Shown here: one piece after another, positions 46,412 through 56,824 of the stretch | Layout: each line of letters begins with the position of its first letter | Numbering within the stretch: position 1 is the first letter of the stretch | NCBI RefSeq assembly: GCF_013376415.1 | Contig: NZ_WYET01000004.1 | Coordinates: 1,054,001-1,118,000 of the forward strand | Direction: 5' to 3' | DNA: 64,000 nt | From: Flagellimonas chongwuensis | GTDB taxonomy: Bacteria; Bacteroidota; Bacteroidia; Flavobacteriales; Flavobacteriaceae | Made by a program: the position numbers and the translations under genes | The notes under the pieces: model-generated | Databases searched by the model: none | Told to the model about the DNA's origin: nothing | The model's input: the letters and a program-made list of their open reading frames with translations, nothing else

Positions 46412-49400
46412 ATGAAAAAATTATTACTGGCATTCACAATTTTTCTTTTCTTTTCGGCATTTGCACTAGCCCAGCTCAGTGTTACCGGTTCGGTAAAAGA
46501 TTCCAATGGTCAACCACTTCCTGGTGCATCTGTTATCGTGAAGGGAACCACCAATGGTACACAAACTGATTTTGACGGAAACTTTTCAATCAATATTGAA
46601 AATGATTCTGACATTTTAGTGTTTTCCTATGTTGGGTTTACAACACAAGAGATGACTGTGGGAAATCAGGAGACCATTGATGTAACTTTGGAGGAAGACA
46701 CAGCTTTGCTCGATGAGGTCGTGGTTGTGGGATACGGTACACAGGAAAGGAGAAAAGTAACGGGAGCCATTGAAACTGTTCAAGGCGACGCAGTAGTCGA
46801 AACCCCCGTCCTCACTGCCGACAATGCCTTGGCTGGACGTGTAGCCGGACTTACAGTAAACCAAGTGAACGCCGAGCCGGGAAGGGATAACGCCCGATTG
46901 CTCATAAGGGGGGTGGGAACCACTGGTAACAATGATCCATTGATAGTAATAGATGGTGTTGCCAATAGAGGTGGGTTCTCAAGGATAGACCCTAATGATA
47001 TTGAGAGTATTTCCGTATTAAAGGATGCATCGGCAGCAATTTATGGTGCACAAGCGGCGAATGGTGTCATTTTGGTGACCACAAAAAGAGGTAAAGAGGG
47101 CAAACCTACCATTAGCTACTCCTATAATAGGGCCTTTGTCAGCCCAACAAGGGAGATTGAGTTGGCAGATGCTGAACTGTATGCCAGAAGCGTGAACACC
47201 CTCGCTTCCCAACAGGGACAACCCGAGGTATATTCAGCAGAACAGATACAGGCCTTTGCAAATGGTTCTACTCCTTCAACAAATTGGGTAAATGAAGTAT
47301 ACAAATCCTTTTCGGATCAGCAAAGACATAGTTTAAGTGTTCGCGGTGGTGCTGAAAAAACAAAATATTTCGCATCTCTTGGTATGGCACAGCAAGATGG
47401 GCTTTTCAAGGGCAATGACGATACAGGTTTCAAACAATATAATGTCAGGGCCAACTTGGATACCGAAGTTGCCAAAAACTTAAATCTTAGGCTGGACTTG
47501 GCTGGCAGGAACGAAAGAAGGGACTTCCTCCAATACCAAGACGCCACACTATATGGGAATACGGTAAGGGCAGCACCCGACATACCAGCTACCATCCAAG
47601 GACTGCCCGCCAGAGGTAGGGAGGCCCAAAACCCATTGGCGATTGCCCAAGGCCCTGGTTATCTCAGGAACAATGGATACATATTCAATAGTTTGATAAA
47701 TCTTGATTACCATGTTCCCTTTATCCAAGGGTTGACCATCGGCGGATGGATGGCCGCGGACTACTCCACTACCCAAGAAAGACATTTTTTCCAACCTTTT
47801 ACCTTTTATGAGGATGCCAATAGTGATGGTACGGTTGAGGCGGTTCAGGGCGGTCCATCTTTCAACAACAATTATCTAAGAGTCACGGATAACGACGGGC
47901 TTTCCTTGACATACAATGCCAATATAGATTACAACAGAACATTTGATGAACACACCATAGGAGTGTTTATGGCCTATGAGCAAAACAAAACTACCAGTGA
48001 TGTCACCCAAGCTCAGAGAAATGGGTTTGAGACCTCTCAAATAGATCAGTTATTTGCAGGTAGTGGTGATGCTTCATTGCAATCCAATACAGGATATGCA
48101 ACAGAATTGACCAGACAAAACTATTTTGGTAGGGTTTCCTATGATTACGCTTCAAAATATCTTGTAAAATTCGTTTTCAGGTATGATGGTTCCTCCATTT
48201 TCCCTGAGGGAAATCGTTTCGGTTTCTTCCCGGGCGTAGAAGCTGCTTGGCGAATATCTCAAGAAGGCTTTTTTGCCGATAACATTAAATTCATCAACGA
48301 ACTCAAGCTTCGTGGATCTTATGGAGAGCTTGGTAATGATCGGGTCGATCCATTTCAATACCTGAACCTTTTCCAAGTATTTTCCGGAAACAGGGAAGGC
48401 TATGTTTTTGGGGGGCAGGACGTAAACATCATTGGCCCAAGTGTAGTTGCAAACCCAAATATTACTTGGGAAACATTGGAAACCACCAACGTTGGTCTGG
48501 ATTTGGGCATGTTCAATAACTCATTGACCTTCAGTGCCGATGTATTCAAACAACTGAGGGCGGACATACTGGGTCCCCGTAACGTTTCGGTACCCAACTA
48601 TACCGGTTTAGATCTACCCGATGAAAACATAAGGGAGGTTGAGAACAAAGGATTTGAGCTTCAGGCAAGGTACAATAAGAGCTTCAATGATTTTAACTTC
48701 TATGTAGGTGCCAACTATAATTATGCCAAGAGCAATGTACTCTTCATAGATGAAGAAGGTATTTACCCAGAGGAATACCAAAAGGCCGAAGGACATGTGG
48801 TTGGCTCCACATTGGCCTATGACTATTTAGGGTTTTATAGAACCGAGGCCGATTTGGAAACATACCCTTCCTTGAGTGACAACCCTAGAATAGGCGACCC
48901 TTACTACAGGGATGTGAACAATGATGGGATCATCAACAGTGACGATAGGATCCGTATCGATTCCAACACCATACCCAATGGTGGTTTTGGTGTGGTGCCC
49001 CAAGTGCAGTATGGCTTCCAAATAGGAGGTGATTATAAAGGAATTGAATTGAATGCCGCCTTCGCAGGTCAGGCCAAGGCCAAACAATATTTACGCTATT
49101 CCTTTTCCAATGGCAACAACGGATACCGCTATTTCTTGGAGAATGCTTTTGACCCGGTCTTCAACCCGGATGGCACACTCCCCGCATTCAACAGGGGCAA
49201 CAACACACAAGAACTTAGCACCCTATGGCTTAGGGATGTATCCTTCCTCAGGTTACAGTCTATAGAGCTTGCTTACAGTCTGCCAACCGATATAATATCG
49301 ACCATGGGCCTATCCAATTTGCGATTTTCAATAAGTGCTTTTAACTTGATTACTTGGGACAAGCTTAAAAAAGATGGTCTTAGCGACCCTGCGTCACTGA

Positions 49401-49465
49401 ACATAGAAGGCTGGGAATACCCCTTTACCAAGAGTATCAATTTCGGAATCAGTTTAAATTTTTAA
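46412..49465 (+). CDS. SusC-family TonB-dependent transporter (PUL D)
   Basis: A 1017-residue outer-membrane receptor. It has a signal peptide (about 1-20, FALAQ), a carboxypeptidase-regulatory-like domain (about 23-97), LDEVVVVGYGTQERRKVTGA, a plug with IRGVGTTGNNDPLIVIDG, and the barrel ending in NFGISLNF. There is no STN domain. It probably imports a fucosylated oligosaccharide, judged from the GH29, GH20 and GH2 genes downstream. It is the first gene of the plus-strand operon. Confidence 0.95.
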   Translation: MKKLLLAFTIFLFFSAFALAQLSVTGSVKDSNGQPLPGASVIVKGTTNGTQTDFDGNFSINIENDSDILVFSYVGFTTQEMTVGNQETIDVTLEEDTALLDEVVVVGYGTQERRKVTGAIETVQGDAVVETPVLTADNALAGRVAGLTVNQVNAEPGRDNARLLIRGVGTTGNNDPLIVIDGVANRGGFSRIDPNDIESISVLKDASAAIYGAQAANGVILVTTKRGKEGKPTISYSYNRAFVSPTREIELADAELYARSVNTLASQQGQPEVYSAEQIQAFANGSTPSTNWVNEVYKSFSDQQRHSLSVRGGAEKTKYFASLGMAQQDGLFKGNDDTGFKQYNVRANLDTEVAKNLNLRLDLAGRNERRDFLQYQDATLYGNTVRAAPDIPATIQGLPARGREAQNPLAIAQGPGYLRNNGYIFNSLINLDYHVPFIQGLTIGGWMAADYSTTQERHFFQPFTFYEDANSDGTVEAVQGGPSFNNNYLRVTDNDGLSLTYNANIDYNRTFDEHTIGVFMAYEQNKTTSDVTQAQRNGFETSQIDQLFAGSGDASLQSNTGYATELTRQNYFGRVSYDYASKYLVKFVFRYDGSSIFPEGNRFGFFPGVEAAWRISQEGFFADNIKFINELKLRGSYGELGNDRVDPFQYLNLFQVFSGNREGYVFGGQDVNIIGPSVVANPNITWETLETTNVGLDLGMFNNSLTFSADVFKQLRADILGPRNVSVPNYTGLDLPDENIREVENKGFELQARYNKSFNDFNFYVGANYNYAKSNVLFIDEEGIYPEEYQKAEGHVVGSTLAYDYLGFYRTEADLETYPSLSDNPRIGDPYYRDVNNDGIINSDDRIRIDSNTIPNGGFGVVPQVQYGFQIGGDYKGIELNAAFAGQAKAKQYLRYSFSNGNNGYRYFLENAFDPVFNPDGTLPAFNRGNNTQELSTLWLRDVSFLRLQSIELAYSLPTDIISTMGLSNLRFSISAFNLITWDKLKKDGLSDPASLNIEGWEYPFTKSINFGISLNF

Positions 49466-49474
49466 AAAAACAAA

Positions 49475-51145
49475 ATGAAAAGAAGAACATATTATTTATT
49501 CAAATTGAAGGGATTGGCACCCCTTATATTGATTTTCCTACTAACAGGATGTTCTGAAGATATCCTTGATGTAAAACCTTTGAACGGCTATAGTGAACTT
49601 GATGTCTTCGAGGATGCCGCGTTACTTCAAAACTATGTGAACGGCAGTTACAGGGCATTAAGAACCCCTCTTAGGGATGAGAACACATTCACCGATGGTT
49701 TGACAGACAACGCCTACAATCAGCACGGAAGTGCAGAAGGCCAGATAAGAAGGTATACGCGAGGTGAAGTCGATAGGGAAAATGGAGAGGAGATCACCTT
49801 TGGTCTTTGGTCACATTGTTATTCCTATATCCGTAACGCGAACCTCTTTTTTGAAAAAATTGAAGGCTCTTCCATACCCGCGGAGGAATTGGACATAATG
49901 GAGGGAGAAATGAGGTTTTTACGCGCCTATAATTATTTTGAACTGTTCAAGTATTATGGTGGCGTCCCGCTTATATCCGAAACCTTTGAGCTGGGACAAG
50001 AATCCTATGAAGTAACAAGGGGAACCATAGATGAAACAGTGGATTTTATCCTGAACGATATTGATTTGGCAATTTCCCTGCTCCCTTCTAAAAGCGAATT
50101 GCCCGCAGGCAAGGCATCCATGGAAGCTGCCATGGCCTTGAAGGGAAGATTGTTGCTCTATGCGGCGAGCCCACTATACAATGCAAATGGTGATCAAGAA
50201 AAATGGGAAGTTGCACGGGATGCGAATAAAGCAGTAATGGACCTTACCTCTGTGACATTAGCTGATTTTGGAAATTGGGAATCCATGTTCTTGGGAAATA
50301 CAGACGAAGAAGTCATCTTTAGACGTCAATACACACCAAAGAACGATCAAGGCTGGGGCGTAAATACATGGCTTTTTCCCAATGGAAAATCAGGTTGGTC
50401 CAATACCACGCCCACACAGGACCTGGTAGATAGCTTTGAACTTGTTTCGGGGGAACTGCCATCGGAATCCGCAACGTATGATCCCCAAGACCCTTATGTG
50501 GACAGAGACCCGAGATTCTATGAAACCATCGTGTACAATACCGCACCGTTTCAGGATGCCACCTATGACCCCTATGTTGACAAGGACGACCCTTCCAACT
50601 CAGAATTGGCCGGAATCGACTCTCGAGTGTCTCCTGCCAGTCCACACAATGCCTCTAGAACCGGCTATACATTTAAAAAGTGGGCCAATGACAATTTAGC
50701 TTGGGATGCCGGAAACACTGGACCATACATATTTTACCGTAAGACCGAAGCCTATCTGAACTATGCCGAGGCCCAAATCGAGCTTAATAATGAATCGGAG
50801 GCTCGAAATGCCATCAATGCAATTAGAAATCGGGCAGGCATGCCGGATATTTCAACATCGGGTCAAGCCTTATTGGAGGATTATCGTAATGAACGTAGGG
50901 TCGAATTTGTACTTGAGGACCATCGTTTTTTTGATATCAGACGCTGGATGATCGGTCCGGAGACCATGGGCTCCCCTAAGATGGGAGTTGATGTCCTGAA
51001 GACAGGTGATGCCACATTTGAATATGATTATGACCTAACAGCTGATTCCAATATTTTTTGGGATGATAAGATGTATATGCTTCCGATACCTTTCAGTGAG
51101 ATTCAACGAAGCAATAACTCTCTAGATCAAAACCCTGGGTATTAA
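49475..51145 (+). CDS. SusD/RagB-family lipoprotein (PUL D)
   Basis: A 556-residue surface lipoprotein with lipid Cys26 (IFLLTGCSEDILD). SusD signatures are MRFLRAYNYFELFKYYGGVP and NERRVEFVLEDHRFFDIRRW, with the terminal LDQNPGY. It partners the SusC encoded 9 bp upstream. A perfect palindrome follows its stop codon, separating susCD from the enzyme genes. Confidence 0.95.
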   Translation: MKRRTYYLFKLKGLAPLILIFLLTGCSEDILDVKPLNGYSELDVFEDAALLQNYVNGSYRALRTPLRDENTFTDGLTDNAYNQHGSAEGQIRRYTRGEVDRENGEEITFGLWSHCYSYIRNANLFFEKIEGSSIPAEELDIMEGEMRFLRAYNYFELFKYYGGVPLISETFELGQESYEVTRGTIDETVDFILNDIDLAISLLPSKSELPAGKASMEAAMALKGRLLLYAASPLYNANGDQEKWEVARDANKAVMDLTSVTLADFGNWESMFLGNTDEEVIFRRQYTPKNDQGWGVNTWLFPNGKSGWSNTTPTQDLVDSFELVSGELPSESATYDPQDPYVDRDPRFYETIVYNTAPFQDATYDPYVDKDDPSNSELAGIDSRVSPASPHNASRTGYTFKKWANDNLAWDAGNTGPYIFYRKTEAYLNYAEAQIELNNESEARNAINAIRNRAGMPDISTSGQALLEDYRNERRVEFVLEDHRFFDIRRWMIGPETMGSPKMGVDVLKTGDATFEYDYDLTADSNIFWDDKMYMLPIPFSEIQRSNNSLDQNPGY

Positions 51146-51167
51146 AGTAACTAATGTTGAGAATACA

Positions 51168-51189
51168 AATGGGGCCCATGGGCCCCATT
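51168..51189. repeat. Perfect 22-bp palindrome after PUL D susD
   Basis: AATGGGGCCCA and its exact complement form a 22-base palindrome 22 bp after the susD stop codon. It would fold into a very stable hairpin but has no T run, so it probably caps the abundant susCD message, allowing partial read-through into the downstream genes. Confidence 0.6.
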
Positions 51190-51205
51190 GTGATTAAATT
51201 GGTAT

Positions 51206-54200
51206 ATGTTCAAACCCTCTCCTACATATTATCTGGTATTTTTTATAGTCTTATTGACGATAAGCTGTAAAAAAGAGACGTTGTTCACAAAGGTATCGCC
51301 CACAACCTCAGGCCTCGTATTCGAAAACAAGCTTGTGGAAGACGAGCAGAACAATGTAATGACCTATGAATATATCTACAACGGTGCAGGAATAGCGGCT
51401 GCCGACTTGAACAATGACGGGCTCACGGATGTTTATGTATCGGGCAATGAGGTGCCCAACAAACTATTTTTGAACGAAGGAGACCTAAACTTCAAAGAGG
51501 TAACCTCCCGCTCCGGGCTACAGGAAAAAAAAGGTTGGAAAACAGGGGTCACCATAGCCGATGTCAATGGAGACGGTTGGATGGATATTTACGTATGTTA
51601 TTCTGGAAATGCAACCCAAGAGGGTTTTGAAAAACCTGTGATCATTGATTATCCCCCACGGGCAAACCAACTTTTCATATATACGGGAAAAACCGAGAAT
51701 GGTATCCCAAAATTTGTCGATAAAACCGATGAGTATGGTCTTGGAGCCATTGGAACTTTTTCCACCCAAGCTTATTTTTTTGATTATGACCTCGATGGGG
51801 ATCTTGACATGTTTCTGGTCAACCATGCCAATAAGTTCTACTCCACATTTTATAACGTCAAAACCTTAAGGCAAAAAAGACATCCCTATTTTGGGAACAA
51901 GTTGTTCAAAAATGAAAACAACAAATTCACGGAAGTTTCAGAAACTTCAGGTATACATGGCGGTGGGCTTAATTTTGGGCTGAGTGCCGCCATAAGCGAT
52001 TTGAATCTGGATGGATGGCCGGACATTTATGTGACCAACGATTATGATGAGCAGGACTATTGCTATTTGAACAATCAAGACGGTACTTTTACTGATGTCT
52101 CACATACCGCTTTCGGGCACATTTCAAAATATAGCATGGGCTCGGATATTGCCGATGTCAACAACGACGGATTTCCCGATCTCTTTGTGGCAGACATGCT
52201 TCCCGAGGACAACTATCGCCAAAAAGTACTGAAGGGACCCGATGAGTATGACAAATACAGTATGGCCGTTGATAGTGGTTATCATTCCCAGCACATGCGA
52301 AACATGCTCCAATTGAACAAAGGAATTTCCCCTGACAGTTCATTGAAATTCAGTGAGGTCGGGCAAAATTTCGGTGTATCCAATACGGATTGGAGCTGGG
52401 CTCCCCTATTGGCCGATTATGATAACGATGGGTATAAAGACCTGTTCATAACCAATGGGTATTTAAGGGACTACAGCAATCTTGACTTTGTCAATTACAC
52501 CGCCAACACCACTATTTCCAAAGCCAAGTCAGAAAATAGGGAAGTGGCACTGATACCTTTATTGAACAAGATACCATCCACCAAAATCCCTAACTATGCC
52601 TTTCAAAATGAAAACGGAAAGAGGTTCAAAAAGGTTTCCAAAGCCTGGGGGCTGGATGAAAAAAGTGTCTCCAATGCTGCAGTATATGCAGATTTTGACA
52701 ATGATGGGGATTTGGACCTATTGGTCAGCGACCTGAACGCACCCTTGAAACTTTACAGAAACAATGGACAGCATTTATCGGACAACAATTTCATCAAGAT
52801 AAAGCTCAAGGGCAATACAAAAAACACATTTGGAATCGGGGCCAAAGTAATTGTCACCCTGCCGAACGGAAAAAAAATCTATCAGGAAGCATTCTATGGG
52901 CGCGGCTATCAGTCCTATGTGGAACCCGCTCTTACCATAGGTATAGGCAAGAATGAAAAAGCGGACAAGATTGAAGTGTTCTGGCCGTATGGAAACAAAA
53001 ATGAATTGACGGATGTTGTCGCCAATTCCGAATCCATTGTTGACCAATCTCTTGCAAAACCTGGCAAGTTCACTTCCCCGATGGTAAAGAAGTCCATGTT
53101 CCAAAAGCTTACGGACAGTTCGGGATTGGATTACCAGCATCAGGAAAACAACTATGTTGATTTTTATTATGATAGGCTTATGCCCTATCAAATGTCCCGC
53201 CTTGGTGGTCGAATGGCCGTCGGCGATATCAATGGGGATGAAAATGATGATGTTTATTTTGGTGGAGCGGTCGGACAAGCAGGCAAGCTATTTTTAGGGA
53301 ATGATGATGGCACCTTTATCGAAGACAGCAAAATCCAACCTTGGCTTGCCCCCAAACCAAGTGAAAAGGAAGAAGTTGCCCCTTTGTTCTTTGATGCGAA
53401 CAACGATGGGCTCCTTGACATTTATAGCGTCAATGGTGGCAATGAACAGTTGGCGGGAAGTTTATTCTACCAAGACCACCTCTATATAAACCAAGGTGGG
53501 GGTCAATTCATCGACGCAAGCCAAGCTCTCCCCAATACTTCTTTCAGTGGTGGCGTGGCCAAGGCAGCGGATTATGACAATGACGGTGATATGGATTTGT
53601 TCTTGGGAGGCAGACTGGATGCACAGCACTACCCTTTCACACCGGAAAGCATCCTGCTGCGGAATGATTCAAAGGAAGGTAAAGTAAAATTCACACGAGT
53701 CGAACAAAAGGATATGCTCCATATTGGTATGGTGACCGATGTCACTTGGGACGACTTGGACAATGATGGCTGGCAAGATTTGATATTGGTGGGCGAATGG
53801 ATGCCCATAAGTATTTTCAAGAACCATGAAGGTGTTTTTGAAAAATTACAAGTGGAGAACACCTCCGGTTGGTGGAGTTCCGTGGCGACCGTTGACATCG
53901 ATTCGGATGGTGATCTGGATATTTTGGCAGGGAACCTGGGCAACAATACACAATTGAAAGCCTCCACCGAAGAGCCTATGATATACTATGTACAAGATAT
54001 GGACAAGGATGGCAACCTGGATCCCCTATTGACCTATTACATCGATGGAAAAAGCTATCCAATACCAAGTAGAGACGAACTTTTGGCACAAGTGAACAGT
54101 CTTAAGAAAGTATACACCTCATACGACAAGTACGCCAAAGCAACGATTGAGGATATTTTAAAAGCGGCCAATGTAAGCTCCACCTCCGTACTAACGATCA

Positions 54201-54565
54201 ATGAACTGCGTTCGGGGTACCTTTTGAATAATGGGAATCAAGGTTTTTCATTTCACTCTTTTCCAAGTTTGGCCCAACAATCCATAATCAATGCATTTGT
54301 GGAGGATGATTTCAATGGAGACGGAAAGAAGGAAATATTGCTCGCAGGAAACTTCTTCCCCTTTAGAGCCAGTATGGGTAAGTTGGACGCTTCAAAAGGA
54401 ATGTTGCTGACTTGGAAAGATGGCGAATTGCAAATTTCAAATGATGGGGAAAACCTTTGGTTGGACGGTGATGTACGAGATCTTTCAACAGCGAGATTCA
54501 AAAATGGCGAAAAACGCCTTTTACTCTCCAGAAACAATGACAAAGCCGAAGTGTTTAAATATTGA
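51206..54565 (+). CDS. FG-GAP/VCBS-repeat lipoprotein with ASPIC/UnbV domain
   Basis: A 1119-residue lipoprotein (lipid Cys21 in LLTISCKKE). It carries about 14 calcium-binding-like DxNxDGxxD motifs (examples ADLNNDGLTDVY, ADVNNDGFPDLF, ADYDNDGDMDLF) in two groups, consistent with two beta-propellers. They are separated by an ASPIC/UnbV domain at about 520-605 (GIGAKVIVTLPNGKKIYQEA to KIEVFWPYG). The function of this family in SusCD operons is not established; it occupies the slot usually held by a surface glycan-binding protein. It is 60 bp after susD and 38 bp before the fucosidase, so it is part of the operon. Confidence 0.88.
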   Translation: MFKPSPTYYLVFFIVLLTISCKKETLFTKVSPTTSGLVFENKLVEDEQNNVMTYEYIYNGAGIAAADLNNDGLTDVYVSGNEVPNKLFLNEGDLNFKEVTSRSGLQEKKGWKTGVTIADVNGDGWMDIYVCYSGNATQEGFEKPVIIDYPPRANQLFIYTGKTENGIPKFVDKTDEYGLGAIGTFSTQAYFFDYDLDGDLDMFLVNHANKFYSTFYNVKTLRQKRHPYFGNKLFKNENNKFTEVSETSGIHGGGLNFGLSAAISDLNLDGWPDIYVTNDYDEQDYCYLNNQDGTFTDVSHTAFGHISKYSMGSDIADVNNDGFPDLFVADMLPEDNYRQKVLKGPDEYDKYSMAVDSGYHSQHMRNMLQLNKGISPDSSLKFSEVGQNFGVSNTDWSWAPLLADYDNDGYKDLFITNGYLRDYSNLDFVNYTANTTISKAKSENREVALIPLLNKIPSTKIPNYAFQNENGKRFKKVSKAWGLDEKSVSNAAVYADFDNDGDLDLLVSDLNAPLKLYRNNGQHLSDNNFIKIKLKGNTKNTFGIGAKVIVTLPNGKKIYQEAFYGRGYQSYVEPALTIGIGKNEKADKIEVFWPYGNKNELTDVVANSESIVDQSLAKPGKFTSPMVKKSMFQKLTDSSGLDYQHQENNYVDFYYDRLMPYQMSRLGGRMAVGDINGDENDDVYFGGAVGQAGKLFLGNDDGTFIEDSKIQPWLAPKPSEKEEVAPLFFDANNDGLLDIYSVNGGNEQLAGSLFYQDHLYINQGGGQFIDASQALPNTSFSGGVAKAADYDNDGDMDLFLGGRLDAQHYPFTPESILLRNDSKEGKVKFTRVEQKDMLHIGMVTDVTWDDLDNDGWQDLILVGEWMPISIFKNHEGVFEKLQVENTSGWWSSVATVDIDSDGDLDILAGNLGNNTQLKASTEEPMIYYVQDMDKDGNLDPLLTYYIDGKSYPIPSRDELLAQVNSLKKVYTSYDKYAKATIEDILKAANVSSTSVLTINELRSGYLLNNGNQGFSFHSFPSLAQQSIINAFVEDDFNGDGKKEILLAGNFFPFRASMGKLDASKGMLLTWKDGELQISNDGENLWLDGDVRDLSTARFKNGEKRLLLSRNNDKAEVFKY

Positions 54566-54603
54566 ACACTGGGCAATAACCTACAAAAGAATAAATATCA
54601 AAA

Positions 54604-56190
54604 ATGAAATTCGCTAAAATCAGTAATCTATACTATAAGACAGGGGTATACATTTTACTTGCATGTGCACTAGGGTGTGCTGACCAAAAGACACCTCCTC
54701 CTGAGCCGTTTGGAATAGTCCCGAGTGACCGTCAGGTCGAATGGCACAATACGGAATTCTATGCATTCATCCATTTTACCATAAATACCTTTACTGATAA
54801 GGAATGGGGTTTTGGGGATGAATCCCCTGAACTTTTCAATCCCAGCGGCTTTGATGCAGAGCAAATTGTACTTGCCTGTAAAAATGCGGGCATGAAGGGT
54901 CTTGTGCTTACCACAAAACACCATGATGGTTTTTGTCTTTGGCCCACCAAGACCACGGATCACAACATCAGTAAATCGCCCTATAAGGATGGCAAAGGTG
55001 ATTTGGTAAGGGAATTTGTGGATGCCTGCCGCAAACATGGACTAAAAGTGGGCATGTACCTATCCCCTTGGGACCGCAATAATGCAGCCTATGGAACACC
55101 TGAATACATAGATATCTTCAGGGCCCAATTGACCGAGCTCCTGACTAATTACGGAGACATATTCGAAGTATGGTTCGATGGAGCAAATGGTGGGACCGGT
55201 TATTACGGGGGAGCCAATGAAAAACGGGAAATAGATCGGCAAACGTACTACGACTGGGAAAATACATGGGCTTTAGTAAGGGAGCTGCAACCAAATGCAG
55301 TCATTTTTTCTGATGTAGGCCCTGATGTGCGATGGGTAGGTACCGAAAAAGGGTTTTCGGGAGATCCATGCTGGCACAGGTTTACGCCAGAACCTCTAGA
55401 AGAAGGTCAAACCCCCGCTCCAGGTCTAATAAAGTATTGGGAATCCTTAAATGGTACCAGAGAAGGAAAACACTGGATGCCCGCAGAAACAAACACTTCC
55501 ATAAGACCGGGCTGGTTCTATCACGAGGCCGAGAACGATAAGGTAAAAACACCAGAACAATTGGTGGATATCCATTATAACAGTATCGGCCATGGCACCA
55601 ACTTTATCTTGAACCTCCCTCCCAACAAAGTGGGCATCATACCGGATGAAGATGTTGCCTCGCTTACCGGTTTCCGGTCAATTTTGGATAAAACATTTTC
55701 CGTGGATTTGGCGGAAGGTGCAATAGCAAAGGCAAGCAATGTACGCGGTAATGAAGAAACCTATGCGGCGGATAAGGTTTTGGACAACAACAATATGACG
55801 TATTGGGCAACCGATGATGATACCCATACGGCAAATATCATTGTGGAGTTTCCTGAAGAAGTCTCGTTCAATGTGGTCAATATCCAAGAGTACATCCCTT
55901 TGGGACAGCGCATATGGGGATGGGTCCTTGATAAATGGGACAATAACCAGTGGACGGAGTTTGCCAAAGCTGAATCTATAGGAAATAGAAGGTTATGGCG
56001 TGGCTCCATCCAGACGACCAGTAAAATACGATTAAGGATAACCGATGCCCCCTGCATCTCCATTGATATCTACCATATCCGTGCACAAGGAGCCCATTCG
56101 GTTATCCCCGCCCAAAATAATCCGGAACAACCAGGGAAAGGTCGATATTTTAAGCAATGGAACCATTCATTTAACATTGGATGGCACTGA
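54604..56190 (+). CDS. GH29 alpha-L-fucosidase lipoprotein, truncated by a frameshift
   Basis: A lipoprotein (lipid Cys25 in ALGCADQK) with a GH29 catalytic domain (about 35-350). It shows VLTTKHHDGFCLWPT and the nucleophile Asp192 in IFEVWFDGANGG. An F5/8-type (discoidin) domain follows at about 375-485. The reading frame as given ends after 528 residues, but the last 45 or so residues are out of frame with the family. The proper continuation lies in the +1 frame from about 56053. Removing one C from the run of five at 56048-56052 joins RITDAP directly to ASPLISTISVHKEPI and restores a protein of about 706 residues. The catalytic domain is intact, so the shorter product may still work. Confidence 0.88.
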   Translation: MKFAKISNLYYKTGVYILLACALGCADQKTPPPEPFGIVPSDRQVEWHNTEFYAFIHFTINTFTDKEWGFGDESPELFNPSGFDAEQIVLACKNAGMKGLVLTTKHHDGFCLWPTKTTDHNISKSPYKDGKGDLVREFVDACRKHGLKVGMYLSPWDRNNAAYGTPEYIDIFRAQLTELLTNYGDIFEVWFDGANGGTGYYGGANEKREIDRQTYYDWENTWALVRELQPNAVIFSDVGPDVRWVGTEKGFSGDPCWHRFTPEPLEEGQTPAPGLIKYWESLNGTREGKHWMPAETNTSIRPGWFYHEAENDKVKTPEQLVDIHYNSIGHGTNFILNLPPNKVGIIPDEDVASLTGFRSILDKTFSVDLAEGAIAKASNVRGNEETYAADKVLDNNNMTYWATDDDTHTANIIVEFPEEVSFNVVNIQEYIPLGQRIWGWVLDKWDNNQWTEFAKAESIGNRRLWRGSIQTTSKIRLRITDAPCISIDIYHIRAQGAHSVIPAQNNPEQPGKGRYFKQWNHSFNIGWH

Positions 56191-56725
56191 ACCCACAAAA
56201 GAATCCCCCCTATTTCAGGGTAATTTTGATTTTATTGCCGGGGGCACCATCAAGGCAAAAACTTTTGATGGGGAAAAAGCAAGTGAAACAGCAACCACTC
56301 ATTTTGGCCATTCCAAAAATAAATGGTCTATCCCCACCAATGGCGAAATACCTGAAAATGCTTCAGCAAAACAGGTCATTGACGAGAAAGCAAATACATA
56401 TTGGACATCAACTGGGGTGGATAATCAGACCATTACCATAGATTTTGGGGAAGTCCTTTCCATCAATTCATTCTCAATGTTACCGTCTGGAACGGAAGAC
56501 AAAGCAGGTATGGTACTATCATATGAATTTTATGGTAGTACTGACAACACGGATTGGTCCCTGATTTCCCAAGGTGAATTTTCCAATATCTACAATAATC
56601 CCGTGGAACAAGTAGTACAGTTTGACAGCGTCAACCAAGTGAGATATATAAGGTTTAAAGCGGTTGAAACAGTACAGAACAAAGAGGCCGTAATTGCAGA
56701 GTTGGGAGTAAGCATTGCACAGTAG
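56045..56725 (+). pseudogene. Detached C-terminal part of the GH29 fucosidase (+1 frame)
   Basis: This frame encodes the remainder of the fucosidase. It starts with the end of the first discoidin domain (LISTISVHKEPIRLSPP), followed by a chitobiase/FN3-like module (LTLDGTEPTKESPLFQG) and a second F5/8-type C domain (about the last 140 residues, TYWTSTGVDNQTITIDFG). It has no ribosome-binding site of its own or credible start, so it would be translated only if the frame is restored. It is either a true mutation, a phase-variable tract or a sequencing error. Confidence 0.75.
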
Positions 56726-56772
56726 CGTTATGGCCAATGAAGGTACAAGTTGAGTTAGTTTTAGTTTAGTTT

Positions 56773-56811
56773 GAGGAATCGCCTTGGCCGACCATCCCAA
56801 GGTGATTCTTC
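56773..56811. repeat. Long intercistronic hairpin between GH29 and GH2 genes
   Basis: Bases 56773-56787 pair with 56797-56811 to give a 15-bp stem, counting G-T pairs, with a 9-base loop. It is followed only by TT and then the AAAAGGG that serves as ribosome-binding site of the GH2 gene. It is a likely RNA-processing or attenuating element. Confidence 0.55.
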
Positions 56812-56824
56812 TTAAAAGGGAAAA

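Noticed and set aside
52775..53278. 167-codon minus-strand frame
   Set aside because: Antisense to the repeat-rich FG-GAP lipoprotein; the apparent pattern reflects the repeated calcium motifs.
51206..54565. Recent repeat expansion in the FG-GAP protein
   Set aside because: The calcium motifs repeat at protein level but their DNA and flanking residues differ, so there is no sign of recent tandem duplication.
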